This document shows, piece after piece, positions 8,896 through 17,831 of a DNA stretch of 64,000 nt. The position numbers were made by a program, and so were the translations under genes. Under the pieces are notes generated by a model. That model made no database searches. It saw only the letters and a list, made by a program, of their open reading frames with translations, and was not told the origin of the DNA. How positions within the stretch are numbered: the stretch's first letter is position 1; each line of letters begins with the position of its first letter. Source of the stretch: Chryseobacterium cucumeris (lineage in GTDB: Bacteria > Bacteroidota > Bacteroidia > Flavobacteriales > Weeksellaceae); assembly GCF_001593385.1 (NCBI RefSeq), contig NZ_LUVZ01000001.1, positions 1,054,001-1,118,000 on the forward strand. The letters are read 5' to 3'.

Positions 8896-8973
8896 ATGTT
8901 AAAAATGAACAACAATATTTGGTGGTGGCTTTCAAACTCTTCGTCGGGTCTGGAGGTATTGTCATGTTGTTAA
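8896..8973 (+). CDS. trpL: trp operon leader peptide (attenuator)
   Basis: A 25-codon ORF whose sequence includes NNNIWWWLSNSS: three consecutive TGG codons at 8920-8928. It lies just downstream of a -7 element, upstream of trpE and before an intrinsic terminator at 9006-9037. This is the layout of ribosome-mediated attenuation: stalling at Trp codons when charged tRNA-Trp is scarce should prevent terminator formation. A second ATG at 8905 would give a 22-residue peptide with a 5' leader of about 10 nt and may be the true start. The identity is inferred from position and Trp codons; no conservation test was possible here. Confidence 0.85.
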   Translation: MLKMNNNIWWWLSNSSSGLEVLSCC

Positions 8974-9005
8974 CTACAGCAGAAATAATCAAAAAACAAT
9001 ATATA

Positions 9006-9040
9006 GGCTTTGACGGATACCGTTAAAGCCTTTTTTTATT
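9006..9040 (+). terminator. trp attenuator terminator
   Basis: GGCTTTGACGG (9006-9016) pairs with CCGTTAAAGCC (9020-9030), 11 bp including one G-U pair, with a 3-nt loop, followed by seven T. It sits between the Trp-codon leader and trpE. A possible competing (antiterminator) pairing is TTCGTC at 8940-8945 with GACGGA at 9012-9017; GGCTTT also occurs at 8927-8932 and could pair with the 3' arm. Confidence 0.88.
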
Positions 9041-9065
9041 CCTTAATCTCACAAAAAACAATAAG

Positions 9066-10490
9066 ATGTTGACCAACGCAATTACAATAAAAACTGTTTC
9101 GAAAAAAACACTGGGAGACCTTCATACCCCCATGAATATTTACCTTAAGATCAGGGATAAATTCCGTGACACCATTCTTCTGGAAAGTTCGGACTCAAAA
9201 AGTATTGATAATAATTTTTCCTTCATTGCAGTGAATGCCATCGCCGGAATTGAAGTGAAAAACCTCAACGAATATGAAATCAAACTTCCTGCCTCTGCTC
9301 CCGTAAAACAATTTATTATGGAACGAAATATCACAGATATATTTGAAGAGTTCCGAAAAATTTTTAACTGCAAAGAGACCAATGATCCGATTGAACAAAC
9401 TGCTCAGAGTCTTTTTGGATATACAAGTTTTGAAGCGGTACAGTTCTTTGAAAACATCAATCTTAAACCACAGAGCAAGGAAGTAGAAATCCCTGTGATG
9501 AGATACAGATTGTACCAATATGTAATTGCTATCAATCATTTCAATGATGAAATGCATATTATTGAAAACTTTATCGATGGAGTAAAATCTGAACTTCATC
9601 TGTTGGAAAATCTTATTAAAAATCAGAATACTCCGGTTTACCCTTTCGAGAAAACCAGTGAGGAAATCTCTAATATTACAGATGAAGATTATCTTGAACT
9701 CGTAAAAACAGCACAGAAACACTGTATGCGTGGAGATGTTTTCCAACTGGTTTTAAGCAGAAGGTTTGAACAAAAATTCAAGGGAGATGAGTTCAATGTA
9801 TACCGTGCTTTGAGAAATATCAACCCTTCTCCTTACCTATTCTATTTTGATTACGGAAATTACAAACTATTTGGATCAAGTCCTGAAAGTCAGTTAATCA
9901 TTAAAAATAATAAAGCCATTATTCACCCGATTGCCGGAACTTCGAAAAGAACCGGAAATTTTGAAGCGGATCTTGAGTCTATAGAAGTGCTAAAAGCTGA
10001 TCCCAAAGAAAATGCAGAACATACCATGCTGGTAGATCTCGCTAGAAATGATCTTGGAAAGCTTGGGAAAAATGTAACGGTTACTAAGCTTAAAGAAATC
10101 CAGCTTTTCTCCCACGTTATTCATATGGTAAGTGAGGTGACTGCAGATGTTGCTGATGACATCAATCCTCTGGAAATGGTTTCCGCTACTTTCCCTCAGG
10201 GAACATTAAGCGGTGCTCCAAAACATAAAGCGCTTCAGCTGATCAACCAATACGAAAAAGATTCCCGTGGATATTATGGTGGCTGTATCGGAATTATCGG
10301 GTTGAACGGAACCTGCAATCAGGCCATCATGATCAGAACCTTCTTAAGCAAAAATAACACGTTATTTTATCAGGCTGGTGCCGGCCTTGTGGCAAAATCT
10401 GTTCCTGAAAGTGAACTGCAGGAAGTCAACAACAAACTGAATGCTCTTAAAAAAGCCGTAGAAAAAGCTGAAAAAATAGTTGAAAAATAA
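9066..10490 (+). CDS. trpE: Anthranilate synthase component I
   Basis: Converts chorismate to anthranilate using ammonia supplied by TrpG, the first committed step of tryptophan synthesis. The 474-residue protein has LLES at 38-41, the conserved element of the tryptophan feedback-inhibition site, so allosteric control is likely. The chorismate-binding domain is intact: GSSPES near 270, DLARNDLGK near 325, GTLSGAPKHKA near 380 and AGAGLVAKSVPESE near the C-terminus. First structural gene of the operon, 26 bp after the attenuator T run. Confidence 0.96.
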   Translation: MLTNAITIKTVSKKTLGDLHTPMNIYLKIRDKFRDTILLESSDSKSIDNNFSFIAVNAIAGIEVKNLNEYEIKLPASAPVKQFIMERNITDIFEEFRKIFNCKETNDPIEQTAQSLFGYTSFEAVQFFENINLKPQSKEVEIPVMRYRLYQYVIAINHFNDEMHIIENFIDGVKSELHLLENLIKNQNTPVYPFEKTSEEISNITDEDYLELVKTAQKHCMRGDVFQLVLSRRFEQKFKGDEFNVYRALRNINPSPYLFYFDYGNYKLFGSSPESQLIIKNNKAIIHPIAGTSKRTGNFEADLESIEVLKADPKENAEHTMLVDLARNDLGKLGKNVTVTKLKEIQLFSHVIHMVSEVTADVADDINPLEMVSATFPQGTLSGAPKHKALQLINQYEKDSRGYYGGCIGIIGLNGTCNQAIMIRTFLSKNNTLFYQAGAGLVAKSVPESELQEVNNKLNALKKAVEKAEKIVEK

Positions 10491-10546
10491 ATCCGTCAAC
10501 CAGCAAACAGCAACAAAAAAAATAGCAACTCTCTAACAAAAAAGCA

Positions 10547-11149
10547 ATGAACAACAATATAAACACTCAACAACCACAGCTTAAAGTCCTCGTTTTCGAC
10601 AACTATGACAGCTTTACCTATAACCTTGTCCAGATTATCGAAAGAATTCTGAATCAAAGAGTGGATGTGGTAAGAAATGATAAAATTACCCTTGAAGAGA
10701 TTGGAAAATATGACAAAATCATCCTTTCTCCAGGTCCCGGAATTCCTGAAGAAGCCGGTATTTTATTAGACCTTATTAAAGAATACGCTCCTACAAAAAG
10801 TATCCTTGGAGTGTGCCTGGGTCAGCAGGCTATCGCTGAAGCTTTCGGAGGAAGTCTTATTAACCTTTCTGAAATTTTCCATGGAGTAGCCACCACTACT
10901 GAAATAGTAAAAGAAAATACTAAAGTTTTCAAAGATCTGCAATCAGGATTGGAAGTAGGAAGATACCACAGCTGGGCAGTCAATCCGGAAGGTTTTCCGG
11001 AAGAACTGGAAATCACAGCTGTAGATAAAGACGGAATGATCATGGCTTTGCAGCACAAAACATATGATGTACACGGAGTTCAGTTTCACCCTGAAAGTAT
11101 TTTAACACCGGAAGGAGAAGTAATCATTAAAAACTTTCTGTTGTCATGA
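10547..11149 (+). CDS. trpG: Anthranilate synthase component II (glutamine amidotransferase)
   Basis: Class I glutamine amidotransferase that releases ammonia from glutamine for TrpE. It has 200 residues with nucleophile Cys90 in GVCLGQQAIAEAFGG, the oxyanion region SPGPGIP at 61-67, and the His-Glu pair in VQFHPES near the C-terminus. The usual GVCLGHQ is GVCLGQQ here, a minor variant away from the triad. Its stop overlaps the trpD start by ATGA, indicating translational coupling. Confidence 0.95.
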   Translation: MNNNINTQQPQLKVLVFDNYDSFTYNLVQIIERILNQRVDVVRNDKITLEEIGKYDKIILSPGPGIPEEAGILLDLIKEYAPTKSILGVCLGQQAIAEAFGGSLINLSEIFHGVATTTEIVKENTKVFKDLQSGLEVGRYHSWAVNPEGFPEELEITAVDKDGMIMALQHKTYDVHGVQFHPESILTPEGEVIIKNFLLS

Positions 11150-12177
11150 AAATCTTAGAAATCCCTTCAACAAACATAAAAACGCCACAAATGAAAGAAA
11201 TACTGCAATATCTGTTCAATCATAACACACTCTCAAAATCAGAAGCAAAAGCGATGATGATTGAGATTGCACAGAATAAGTTTAATGCCGCAGAAATTAC
11301 TGCTTTTATAAGTGTCTTCCTGATGCGGAATATCACCTTGAAAGAGTTGGAAGGCTTCAGAGAAGCACTATTACAGATGGCTGTTCCTGTAAAGATCGAC
11401 ACCAATGATGCCATTGATATTGTAGGAACCGGAGGTGACGGAAAAGACACCATCAATATCTCAACCCTGGCCAGCTTTGTAGTAGCCGGAGCCGGACAAA
11501 AGGTAACAAAGCATGGAAATTACGGAGCTTCCACCACTACTGGTTCATCGAATGTACTGGAAGAACTGGGATATCAGTTTAAAAACAGTTCAGAACAATT
11601 GAATGAAGATCTTGAAAGAGCCAACATTTGCTTTTTACATGCTCCTTATTTTCATCCTGCTCTGCAATCAGTTGGATTACTGAGAAAATCTTTGGGATTG
11701 AGGACATTCTTTAACCTTTTGGGTCCATTGGTAAATCCGGCAAAACCAAAATTTTCCATGATTGGAGTTTATAATCTGGAAATTGCAAGAATTTATCAGT
11801 ATCTTCTTCAGAAGGAGGAACGTGACTTTACTCTGGTCCATGGTCTTGACGGATATGATGAAATAAGCCTTACTGACGATAGTAAAATCATTACAAAAAA
11901 TGGTGAAGAAATCTATTCGGCAGAAGATTTGGGTTTCAATCCGGTAACACTGGAAGATATTAAAGCAGGAAGTTCTATTCAGGAAACCGCAAAAATATTT
12001 ATGAATATTCTGGAAGGAAACGGTACGGAGCAGCAGAACTCAGTAATTCTTGCCAATGCTTCAGTAGCGCTGCACAACACCCATAAATTCGGAACGTACG
12101 ATGACTGTCTTCTGCTTGCTCAGGAAAGCCTGCAAAGCGGAAAAGCATTAAACAGTTTTAATCTCCTGATTAATTAA
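11146..12177 (+). CDS. trpD: Anthranilate phosphoribosyltransferase
   Basis: Transfers phosphoribosyl from PRPP to anthranilate. Signature segments are present: GTGGDGKDTINIST (PRPP-binding loop, about 93-106), KHGNYGASTTTGSSNVLE, and GPLVNPAKP near the middle. The annotated start overlaps the trpG stop; ATG at 11191 (MKEILQYLFNHNTLS) matches the usual family N-terminus better, so the first 15 codons may be untranslated or an extension. Length from the overlap start is 343 residues, normal for the family. Confidence 0.95.
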   Translation: MKILEIPSTNIKTPQMKEILQYLFNHNTLSKSEAKAMMIEIAQNKFNAAEITAFISVFLMRNITLKELEGFREALLQMAVPVKIDTNDAIDIVGTGGDGKDTINISTLASFVVAGAGQKVTKHGNYGASTTTGSSNVLEELGYQFKNSSEQLNEDLERANICFLHAPYFHPALQSVGLLRKSLGLRTFFNLLGPLVNPAKPKFSMIGVYNLEIARIYQYLLQKEERDFTLVHGLDGYDEISLTDDSKIITKNGEEIYSAEDLGFNPVTLEDIKAGSSIQETAKIFMNILEGNGTEQQNSVILANASVALHNTHKFGTYDDCLLLAQESLQSGKALNSFNLLIN

Positions 12178-12232
12178 ATTCATTATTCACTTGCGAAGCA
12201 AAATTCACCATTGACCAAACTTAAACACAAAA

Positions 12233-13015
12233 ATGACTATACTGGATCAAATTATTAAACGAAAAAAAGAGGAAGTTGCTGCTGCAAAATTGCGCATTTC
12301 TCTTGACCGATTAAAAAATACCGCCTTTTTTGGAAGACCAACCTATTCACTGAAGGAATCCATCAAAAATAAAAGCGGAATTATCGCTGAGTTTAAAAGA
12401 CAATCTCCTTCAAAAGGAATTATAAACAATAGTGTACAGCCTTTGGAGGTAGTTTCTGCTTACGAAAATTTTGGAGCCAGCGGAATTTCAATCCTGACTG
12501 ATCATGATTTTTTCGGAGGAAATTTAAATGATGTTCTGGATGTAAGAAATGAGATTACCATTCCGATTCTGCGAAAAGATTTTATGATTGATGAATATCA
12601 GTTTTATGAAGCCAAAAGTATTGGAGCTGATGTAGTATTACTGATTGCTTCATGTCTTTCACCAGCTCAGGTACAGGAATTTACCGAATTAGCTCACCAA
12701 CTGAAATTGGAGGTTTTACTGGAAATTCATACAGAAGATGAACTGAAGCATTTCAATTCAGAAATTGATTTGGTAGGAATTAATAACAGAAACCTTAAAG
12801 ATTTTAAAGTTGATCTTCAGCATTCCGTTCAGCTGAAAAACCAGCTTCCAAAAGAAGTTTTATCTGTTGCTGAAAGCGGTATTTACAATCTTAAAGATTT
12901 TCAGTTTTTAAAAGAAAAAGGATTTGATGGTTTCCTGATGGGTGAATATTTCATGAAAAATACAGATCCGGCCAAAGCTTTTGAAGAATTCGCTTCTCAA
13001 ATTTTAACTCAATAA
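12233..13015 (+). CDS. trpC: Indole-3-glycerol phosphate synthase
   Basis: Closes the indole ring from carboxyphenylamino-deoxyribulose phosphate. A 260-residue TIM barrel with the N-terminal helix MTILDQIIKRKKEEVAAAK, the catalytic IIAEFKRQSPSKG near 50, PILRKDFMID near 110, LLEIHTEDEL near 160, GINNRNLKDF near 180 and SVAESGI near 210. Monofunctional, separate from trpF, as usual in Bacteroidota. Confidence 0.96.
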   Translation: MTILDQIIKRKKEEVAAAKLRISLDRLKNTAFFGRPTYSLKESIKNKSGIIAEFKRQSPSKGIINNSVQPLEVVSAYENFGASGISILTDHDFFGGNLNDVLDVRNEITIPILRKDFMIDEYQFYEAKSIGADVVLLIASCLSPAQVQEFTELAHQLKLEVLLEIHTEDELKHFNSEIDLVGINNRNLKDFKVDLQHSVQLKNQLPKEVLSVAESGIYNLKDFQFLKEKGFDGFLMGEYFMKNTDPAKAFEEFASQILTQ

Positions 13016-13024
13016 TAATCAACA

Positions 13025-13702
13025 ATGAACCTGCAACCTACAACCTCAAACCTGCCATCTCGCCTGAAAGTCTGTGGTCTTACAAAACCGGATCAGATTC
13101 AGGAATTGATTGCTATGAAAACAGATTTTCTCGGTTTTATATTCTACGAAAAATCACCGAGATATGTTTTGAACCATCTGAGTCTGGAAGAGATCTCAAC
13201 TATTAATCATCAGGGAAAAGTAGGTGTTTTTGTCAATGAAAAAGTAGAGATCATTGTAAAGATCGTTCAACATGCAGATTTGAATTTTGTACAGCTTCAC
13301 GGTGATGAAAGTAATGATTTCATTGCTGAACTAAGACAAAAACTAAATCCTGAGGTTGGAATCATTAAAGTAATCAGAATAGGGAGTAATACGGCAGAAA
13401 ATCAAAATAAAATAACACAAATTCCTGATCTGAAACCTATCGCCTACTACCTATTCGATACTGACAGCAAAGCCTTTGGCGGAACGGGAAAACAATTCGA
13501 CTGGAATATTCTGAATGAATTTGAGATTCCTCTGCCCTACTTTTTAAGCGGCGGTATTTCTGAGGAAAATATAGGGAATATGGATACATTGAAACAACAA
13601 CCTTTTGCTTTGGATATCAATTCGAAATTTGAAACAGAGCCCGGAAATAAAAATATTGACAGCATAAAAAAGTTTAAAACTTTATATCAGCAAAATAAAT
13701 AA
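13025..13702 (+). CDS. trpF: Phosphoribosylanthranilate isomerase
   Basis: Amadori isomerase acting between TrpD and TrpC. A 225-residue TIM barrel. The general base Cys17 lies in LKVCGLTKPDQI and the general acid Asp in YYLFDTDSKAFGGTGKQFDW. The C-terminal phosphate-binding region reads FLSGGISEENI. It begins 9 bp after the trpC stop. The N-terminus carries about 12 extra polar residues (MNLQPTTSNLPS) before the first strand, so translation might begin slightly later, although no better ATG is near. Confidence 0.94.
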   Translation: MNLQPTTSNLPSRLKVCGLTKPDQIQELIAMKTDFLGFIFYEKSPRYVLNHLSLEEISTINHQGKVGVFVNEKVEIIVKIVQHADLNFVQLHGDESNDFIAELRQKLNPEVGIIKVIRIGSNTAENQNKITQIPDLKPIAYYLFDTDSKAFGGTGKQFDWNILNEFEIPLPYFLSGGISEENIGNMDTLKQQPFALDINSKFETEPGNKNIDSIKKFKTLYQQNK

Positions 13703-13721
13703 CACATAAAAACACACAAGG

Positions 13722-14231
13722 ATGAATATACATTTGCTCAAAAAGACATTTTACAAAACCTTATTTCCCCCTAAATTCGGGAATGAAAAAATCCAGAATC
13801 TGTATCACTTTGTTTCACAGAACGACAGTAATACAGAACATTGGGAAGTGGGTGGATTATTGTCTGATTTCATTTGTATTATTAAAGATTTTGAAGAAAC
13901 AGATATTCAGTATTTTTTTGAAAGAATCAGCTTATGGAACAGCTATTATCTGGTGATTATTTCAGATAAATTTCTGGAAACTCATGTCAGATCAAGTATA
14001 AAATATGACTTAGGATTAATTTATGCCAAAATATTCCTGTTATATGAGGATTCCGATCCTTATTTTATGATTGATAATCTGGAAATTGCCATTACCATGT
14101 ATCAGTCCAAAATAGATAAAGCAACCTTAATTGATTTAATGCATAAAATAGAATTACTGTACTATAAAAAACTGATTACCAAACAGCAAAATGATTACCA
14201 TCTCACATTTATTAATAGTTTAAACCCATGA
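13722..14231 (+). CDS. Unknown protein encoded inside the trp operon
   Basis: A 169-residue protein not recognised. It is soluble, mostly helical by eye, rich in Tyr, Phe, Ile and acidic residues, and has no signal peptide or obvious catalytic motif. Features such as NTEHWEVGGLLSDFICIIKDFEETD resemble small orphan or immunity-like proteins in composition only. It lies 19 bp after trpF and overlaps the next gene by ATGA, so it is part of the trp transcript; whether it serves tryptophan synthesis is unknown. Confidence 0.65.
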   Translation: MNIHLLKKTFYKTLFPPKFGNEKIQNLYHFVSQNDSNTEHWEVGGLLSDFICIIKDFEETDIQYFFERISLWNSYYLVIISDKFLETHVRSSIKYDLGLIYAKIFLLYEDSDPYFMIDNLEIAITMYQSKIDKATLIDLMHKIELLYYKKLITKQQNDYHLTFINSLNP

Positions 14232-14773
14232 AATATCAGGTAAAAGAAACGAAATATTTAACAGAAGCCGAAATAAAACACATCCTGGAACTTTGGGATA
14301 TTTCTGCATGGAACACCATGAAATCATCCTACTTCCGCTCTTTTTTTAAAGACTCGGAATTTCATTTTCTGATGGATACGGATGAAAGCATATTGGCCAT
14401 TATGAGAGTGAATTTTGATTTCACCTTACAAATAGCAGACACCGGTTATTCCTTTGCGGAAGCCGTAGGGCTTGTTTCTGCTCATAAAAAGAAAGGGTAT
14501 GGAACCGCTTTGGTGAAACATTTCAAAGAAAATGTTACTCAGAGAAATCTTGAGACAATTGGTTTCTGCCACGCTGATCTTCGTTCCTTTTATAAAAAAT
14601 GTGACATAGAAATCCTCCATGACAAGGCCAAAATGATCAAAGAAAGTATCGGCTCGGAGTGGGTAAATTCTGAAGATGATGATATTTTGATTTTTCATAC
14701 CTCACAGAAAAGAAAAGAGCTGCTCAACCAGCTGAGTGTACAAAACAACGCTTATTTAATGAATAAAGAATAA
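14228..14773 (+). CDS. GNAT-family N-acetyltransferase
   Basis: A 181-residue acetyltransferase-like protein. The acetyl-CoA-binding motif A is visible as AVGLVSAHKKKGYGTALVKHF (about 80-100), matching the R/QxxGxG/A pattern as KKxGYGT. Upstream strands carry HFLMDTDESILAIMRV. The substrate is unknown. Its start overlaps the preceding unknown gene (ATGA) and it ends 3 bp before trpB, so it is embedded between trpF and trpB in the tryptophan operon. Confidence 0.75.
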   Translation: MKYQVKETKYLTEAEIKHILELWDISAWNTMKSSYFRSFFKDSEFHFLMDTDESILAIMRVNFDFTLQIADTGYSFAEAVGLVSAHKKKGYGTALVKHFKENVTQRNLETIGFCHADLRSFYKKCDIEILHDKAKMIKESIGSEWVNSEDDDILIFHTSQKRKELLNQLSVQNNAYLMNKE

Positions 14774-14776
14774 AAA

Positions 14777-15955
14777 ATGAATTATAAAAACCCCGATGAA
14801 AACGGATATTATGGAGAGTTTGGAGGTGCTTTTATCCCCGAAATGCTCTATCCTAATGTAGAAGAACTGCAAAAAAACTATCTTGAAATCATAGAATCTG
14901 AAGATTTTCAGGCAGAATATCAGGATTTACTAAAAAATTATGTCGGAAGAGCTACTCCCCTCTATTTTGCTAAAAACTTAAGTCAAAAATACCAGACACA
15001 GATTTATTTGAAACGGGAAGATCTCAACCATACGGGAGCTCACAAGATCAATAATGCTCTGGGGCAGGTTCTGTTGGCAAAACGTCTTGGAAAAACCAGA
15101 ATCATTGCTGAAACCGGAGCAGGACAACATGGTGTTGCCACAGCTACAGCGTGTGCTTTGCTTGGTCTTGAGTGCATTGTTTATATGGGAGAAATTGATA
15201 TCCAGAGACAAGCCCCAAACGTCGCAAGAATGAAAATGCTTGGGGCGGAAGTTGTAGCAGCAACTTCAGGATCAAAAACCCTTAAAGATGCCGTAAATGA
15301 AGCGTTAAGAGACTGGATCAACAATCCTGTGACGACTCATTATGTGATTGGAAGTGTGGTAGGACCTCATCCTTTTCCGGATCTTGTGGCAAGATTTCAA
15401 AGTATTATTTCAAAAGAAATTAAAGAACAGCTGAAAGAGAAAATCGGAAGGGAAAATCCGGATTATGTGATTGCCTGTGTGGGCGGAGGAAGTAATGCTG
15501 CGGGAACTTTCTATCATTTTGTGGAGGAAAAAGAAGTAAAAATCATTGCTGCTGAAGCCGGAGGGATGGGTGTAGATTCAGGAAAATCGGCTGCGACTAC
15601 ATTTTTAGGAACCCTTGGAGTCCTTCACGGAAGCAAAAGCCTTGTGATGCAGACGGAAGACGGACAGGTTATTGAACCCCACTCTATTTCTGCAGGGCTG
15701 GATTATCCTGGAATAGGCCCTTTCCATGCGCATTTATTTAAAGAAAAAAGAGCAGAATTCTTTAGTATTAATGATGACGAAGCTTTACAATGTGCTTTTG
15801 AACTTACCAAACTTGAAGGAATTATTCCTGCATTGGAAAGTTCTCATGCGCTGGCAGTTTTAGACAAGAAAAAATTTAATGAAGATGATGTTGTCGTTAT
15901 TTGCCTGAGCGGACGTGGAGATAAGGATATGGAAACGTATCTGAAGAATTTGTAA
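14777..15955 (+). CDS. trpB: Tryptophan synthase beta chain
   Basis: PLP enzyme that joins indole, channelled from TrpA, with serine to form tryptophan. The 392-residue protein has the PLP Lys90 in [15 protein letters not shown], the phosphate-binding loop [12 protein letters not shown] near 235, and [19 protein letters not shown] near 115. The N-terminus [20 protein letters not shown] is canonical for TrpB1. It begins 3 bp after the GNAT gene. Confidence 0.97.
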   Translation: MNYKNPDENGYYGEFGGAFIPEMLYPNVEELQKNYLEIIESEDFQAEYQDLLKNYVGRATPLYFAKNLSQKYQTQIYLKREDLNHTGAHKINNALGQVLLAKRLGKTRIIAETGAGQHGVATATACALLGLECIVYMGEIDIQRQAPNVARMKMLGAEVVAATSGSKTLKDAVNEALRDWINNPVTTHYVIGSVVGPHPFPDLVARFQSIISKEIKEQLKEKIGRENPDYVIACVGGGSNAAGTFYHFVEEKEVKIIAAEAGGMGVDSGKSAATTFLGTLGVLHGSKSLVMQTEDGQVIEPHSISAGLDYPGIGPFHAHLFKEKRAEFFSINDDEALQCAFELTKLEGIIPALESSHALAVLDKKKFNEDDVVVICLSGRGDKDMETYLKNL

Positions 15956-15970
15956 AATGTCGGATGTAAA

Positions 15971-16021
15971 ATGTACAATGTACTTTCTCACCTGAGTTTA
16001 ATACTATTTTCTACATTGTAC
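15971..16021. repeat. Inverted repeat in the trpB-trpA spacer
   Basis: GTACAATGTA at 15973-15982 is the exact reverse complement of TACATTGTAC at 16012-16021, with further related words (GTACTTTGTACG, ATGTAAAATGTAC) nearby. The 96-bp spacer is unusually long for this otherwise tight operon; the sequence looks like a dispersed intergenic palindrome and has no T run, so it is not a clear terminator. Confidence 0.6.
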
Positions 16022-16051
16022 TTTGTACGTTATACTTTAATACAATAAAAA

Positions 16052-16786
16052 ATGAAAAAACTAAATATATACTTCACGGCAGGAATTCCACAACTGGAAG
16101 ATACCGCTGATATTATACAACTGATTCAGGATTCCGGAGCAGATATGATTGAAATCGGAATGCCTTATTCTGATCCTGTAGCAGATGGACCGGTGATCCA
16201 GAAAGCTCACGAACTGGCTTTACAAAACGGAATGACGATCGAAAAACTGTTATTTCAGCTAAAAGCCATCAAAGACAAAATCAACATTCCAATTATTCTG
16301 ATGGGATATATCAATCCGGTATTGAGTTTCGGATTTGAGAAATTCTGTGCAGCATGTTCGGAAAGTGGTGTTTCAGGGCTGATCCTTCCTGATCTTCCTC
16401 CTATTGAGTTTGAGAAAAACTATCAGCATATCTTAAAACAATTTAATCTTAATTTCACTTTCCTTGTAACACCGGAAACCTCCGATGAAAGAATGATCTA
16501 TCTGGATTCATTAAGTTCAGGATTTCTGTACGCAGTAAGCTCTTCTTCCACTACCGGAAATGAAAATGCGGTTTTAAAGAATGAGGACTATCTTTCCAGG
16601 CTCGCTGCTCTTCCACTTAAAAATCCGGTGATGATTGGGTTTGGAATTAAATCGAAAGAAGACTTCGAAAATGTAACGGAAAAAGCAGATGGCGGTATCA
16701 TTGGAACAGCCTTTGTGAATATTTTGCTTCAGGATAGAGACTGGAAGAAAAAGGCTATAGATTTTATCCATTCCATAAAAGGGTAA
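16052..16786 (+). CDS. trpA: Tryptophan synthase alpha chain
   Basis: Cleaves indole-3-glycerol phosphate to indole and glyceraldehyde-3-phosphate for TrpB. A 244-residue TIM barrel with catalytic Glu34 (MIEIGMPYSDP) and Asp45 (VADGPVIQ). The phosphate-binding end reads VMIGFGIKSKEDF and GGIIGTAFV. Slightly shorter than E. coli TrpA (268) through loop differences. Last gene of the operon; lipB follows with its own promoter. Confidence 0.96.
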   Translation: MKKLNIYFTAGIPQLEDTADIIQLIQDSGADMIEIGMPYSDPVADGPVIQKAHELALQNGMTIEKLLFQLKAIKDKINIPIILMGYINPVLSFGFEKFCAACSESGVSGLILPDLPPIEFEKNYQHILKQFNLNFTFLVTPETSDERMIYLDSLSSGFLYAVSSSSTTGNENAVLKNEDYLSRLAALPLKNPVMIGFGIKSKEDFENVTEKADGGIIGTAFVNILLQDRDWKKKAIDFIHSIKG

Positions 16787-16793
16787 AATTCAC

Positions 16794-16801
16794 TAAATTT
16801 G
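16794..16801 (+). promoter_or_regulatory. Candidate -7 promoter element for lipB
   Basis: TAAATTTG matches TAnnTTTG and lies 16 bp before the lipB ATG, directly after the trpA stop, suggesting lipB is not only read from the trp promoter. Confidence 0.5.
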
Positions 16802-16817
16802 TATATCAAAAATTGAA

Positions 16818-17546
16818 ATGAATACAAATCAAAATAAAGCAGTAGAATTTGAAGATTTAGGAATCAAAGAATATCAGCCAGCCTGGGATTATCAGGAACA
16901 GCTGATGAAAAACATCATTGATACCAAAATAAAAAACCGAGATCTTCCTGCAGAACAGCATACTATTACTCCCAACCACCTTCTTTTCGTAGAGCATCCT
17001 CACGTGTACACGTTAGGAAAAAGCGGACATGAAGAAAATATGCTTGCCGGTATTGATAAGCTGAAAGAAATTGAGGCTACCTTCGTGAAAGTAAACAGGG
17101 GTGGAGATATTACTTATCATGGTTATGGACAAGTTGTAGGTTATCCTATTCTGGATCTTGAAAACTTTTTCACGGATATTCATTTATATATGAGGAATCT
17201 GGAAGAAGTGATCATCAGAACCATTGCCGAATATGGTATTAAAGGAGAACGCTCGCCGGGAGAGACCGGAGTATGGCTGGATGTGGGAAAACCATACGCC
17301 AGAAAAATGTGTGCCATGGGAGTGAAAGCTTCCCGTTGGGTAACTCTTCACGGCTTTGCACTGAATGTGAATACGGATATGCGTTATTTTGAATACATTA
17401 TTCCATGTGGGATCAAAGATAAGCAGGTTACTTCTTTAAAAAGAGAGCTTGAAAGAGAACTGACACCAGAAGAAATGGAAGAACTGAAAGCAAAGATCAG
17501 AAAGCATTTCGCGGATGTTTTTCAGGCAGAATTGATTTATAAATAG
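16818..17546 (+). CDS. lipB: Octanoyl-[acyl carrier protein]:protein transferase
   Basis: Transfers octanoyl from ACP to lipoyl domains of 2-oxoacid dehydrogenases and GcvH, the first step of lipoate synthesis. The 242-residue protein carries RGGDITYHG at 94-102, the Lys170 region MGVKASRWVTLHGFALN, and the catalytic Cys197 in IIPCGIKDKQVTSL. All hallmark residues are intact. It is followed by a strong terminator, so it closes this transcription unit. Confidence 0.96.
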   Translation: MNTNQNKAVEFEDLGIKEYQPAWDYQEQLMKNIIDTKIKNRDLPAEQHTITPNHLLFVEHPHVYTLGKSGHEENMLAGIDKLKEIEATFVKVNRGGDITYHGYGQVVGYPILDLENFFTDIHLYMRNLEEVIIRTIAEYGIKGERSPGETGVWLDVGKPYARKMCAMGVKASRWVTLHGFALNVNTDMRYFEYIIPCGIKDKQVTSLKRELERELTPEEMEELKAKIRKHFADVFQAELIYK

Positions 17547-17570
17547 TCAAGTTTACTTACAATAAAATGA

Positions 17571-17602
17571 GCCCGGTTTCAATCGTTGAAACCGGGCTTT
17601 TA
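17571..17602 (+). terminator. Intrinsic terminator after lipB
   Basis: GCCCGGTTTCAA pairs perfectly with TTGAAACCGGGC around a TCG loop and is followed by TTTTAGTTTT. Confidence 0.88.
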
Positions 17603-17831
17603 GTTTTATGATAATGTTATTTTTATTCACCTTGACTATCCACAACGTTTGTTATTCAGTAGGAATCCAGACTGCAAGGTTAAAAAAACATTATTTTAAA
17701 TTTTTTTATTTTTCTTGAATATTTCTATAAAAATAATCATTTTTTCATCTTTTTAAATATTATAAAATCAATAAAACAACAGAATAATGTATTTTTTTCA
17801 AAAAAAATCTTGCATATATTTTAATTTTTAT
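17603..17831. other. AT-rich intergenic stretch upstream of protein glutaminase
   Basis: Part of a 361-bp gene-free interval. Beyond the lipB terminator it holds very AT-rich DNA with A and T tracts and no ORF or RNA structure that I can support. The promoter of the next gene lies at its right end. Confidence 0.6.

Noticed and set aside
9195..9746. 183-residue open frame on the minus strand
   Set aside because: Lies entirely inside trpE, which is strongly supported; composition rich in Phe and Ile as expected for an antisense frame.
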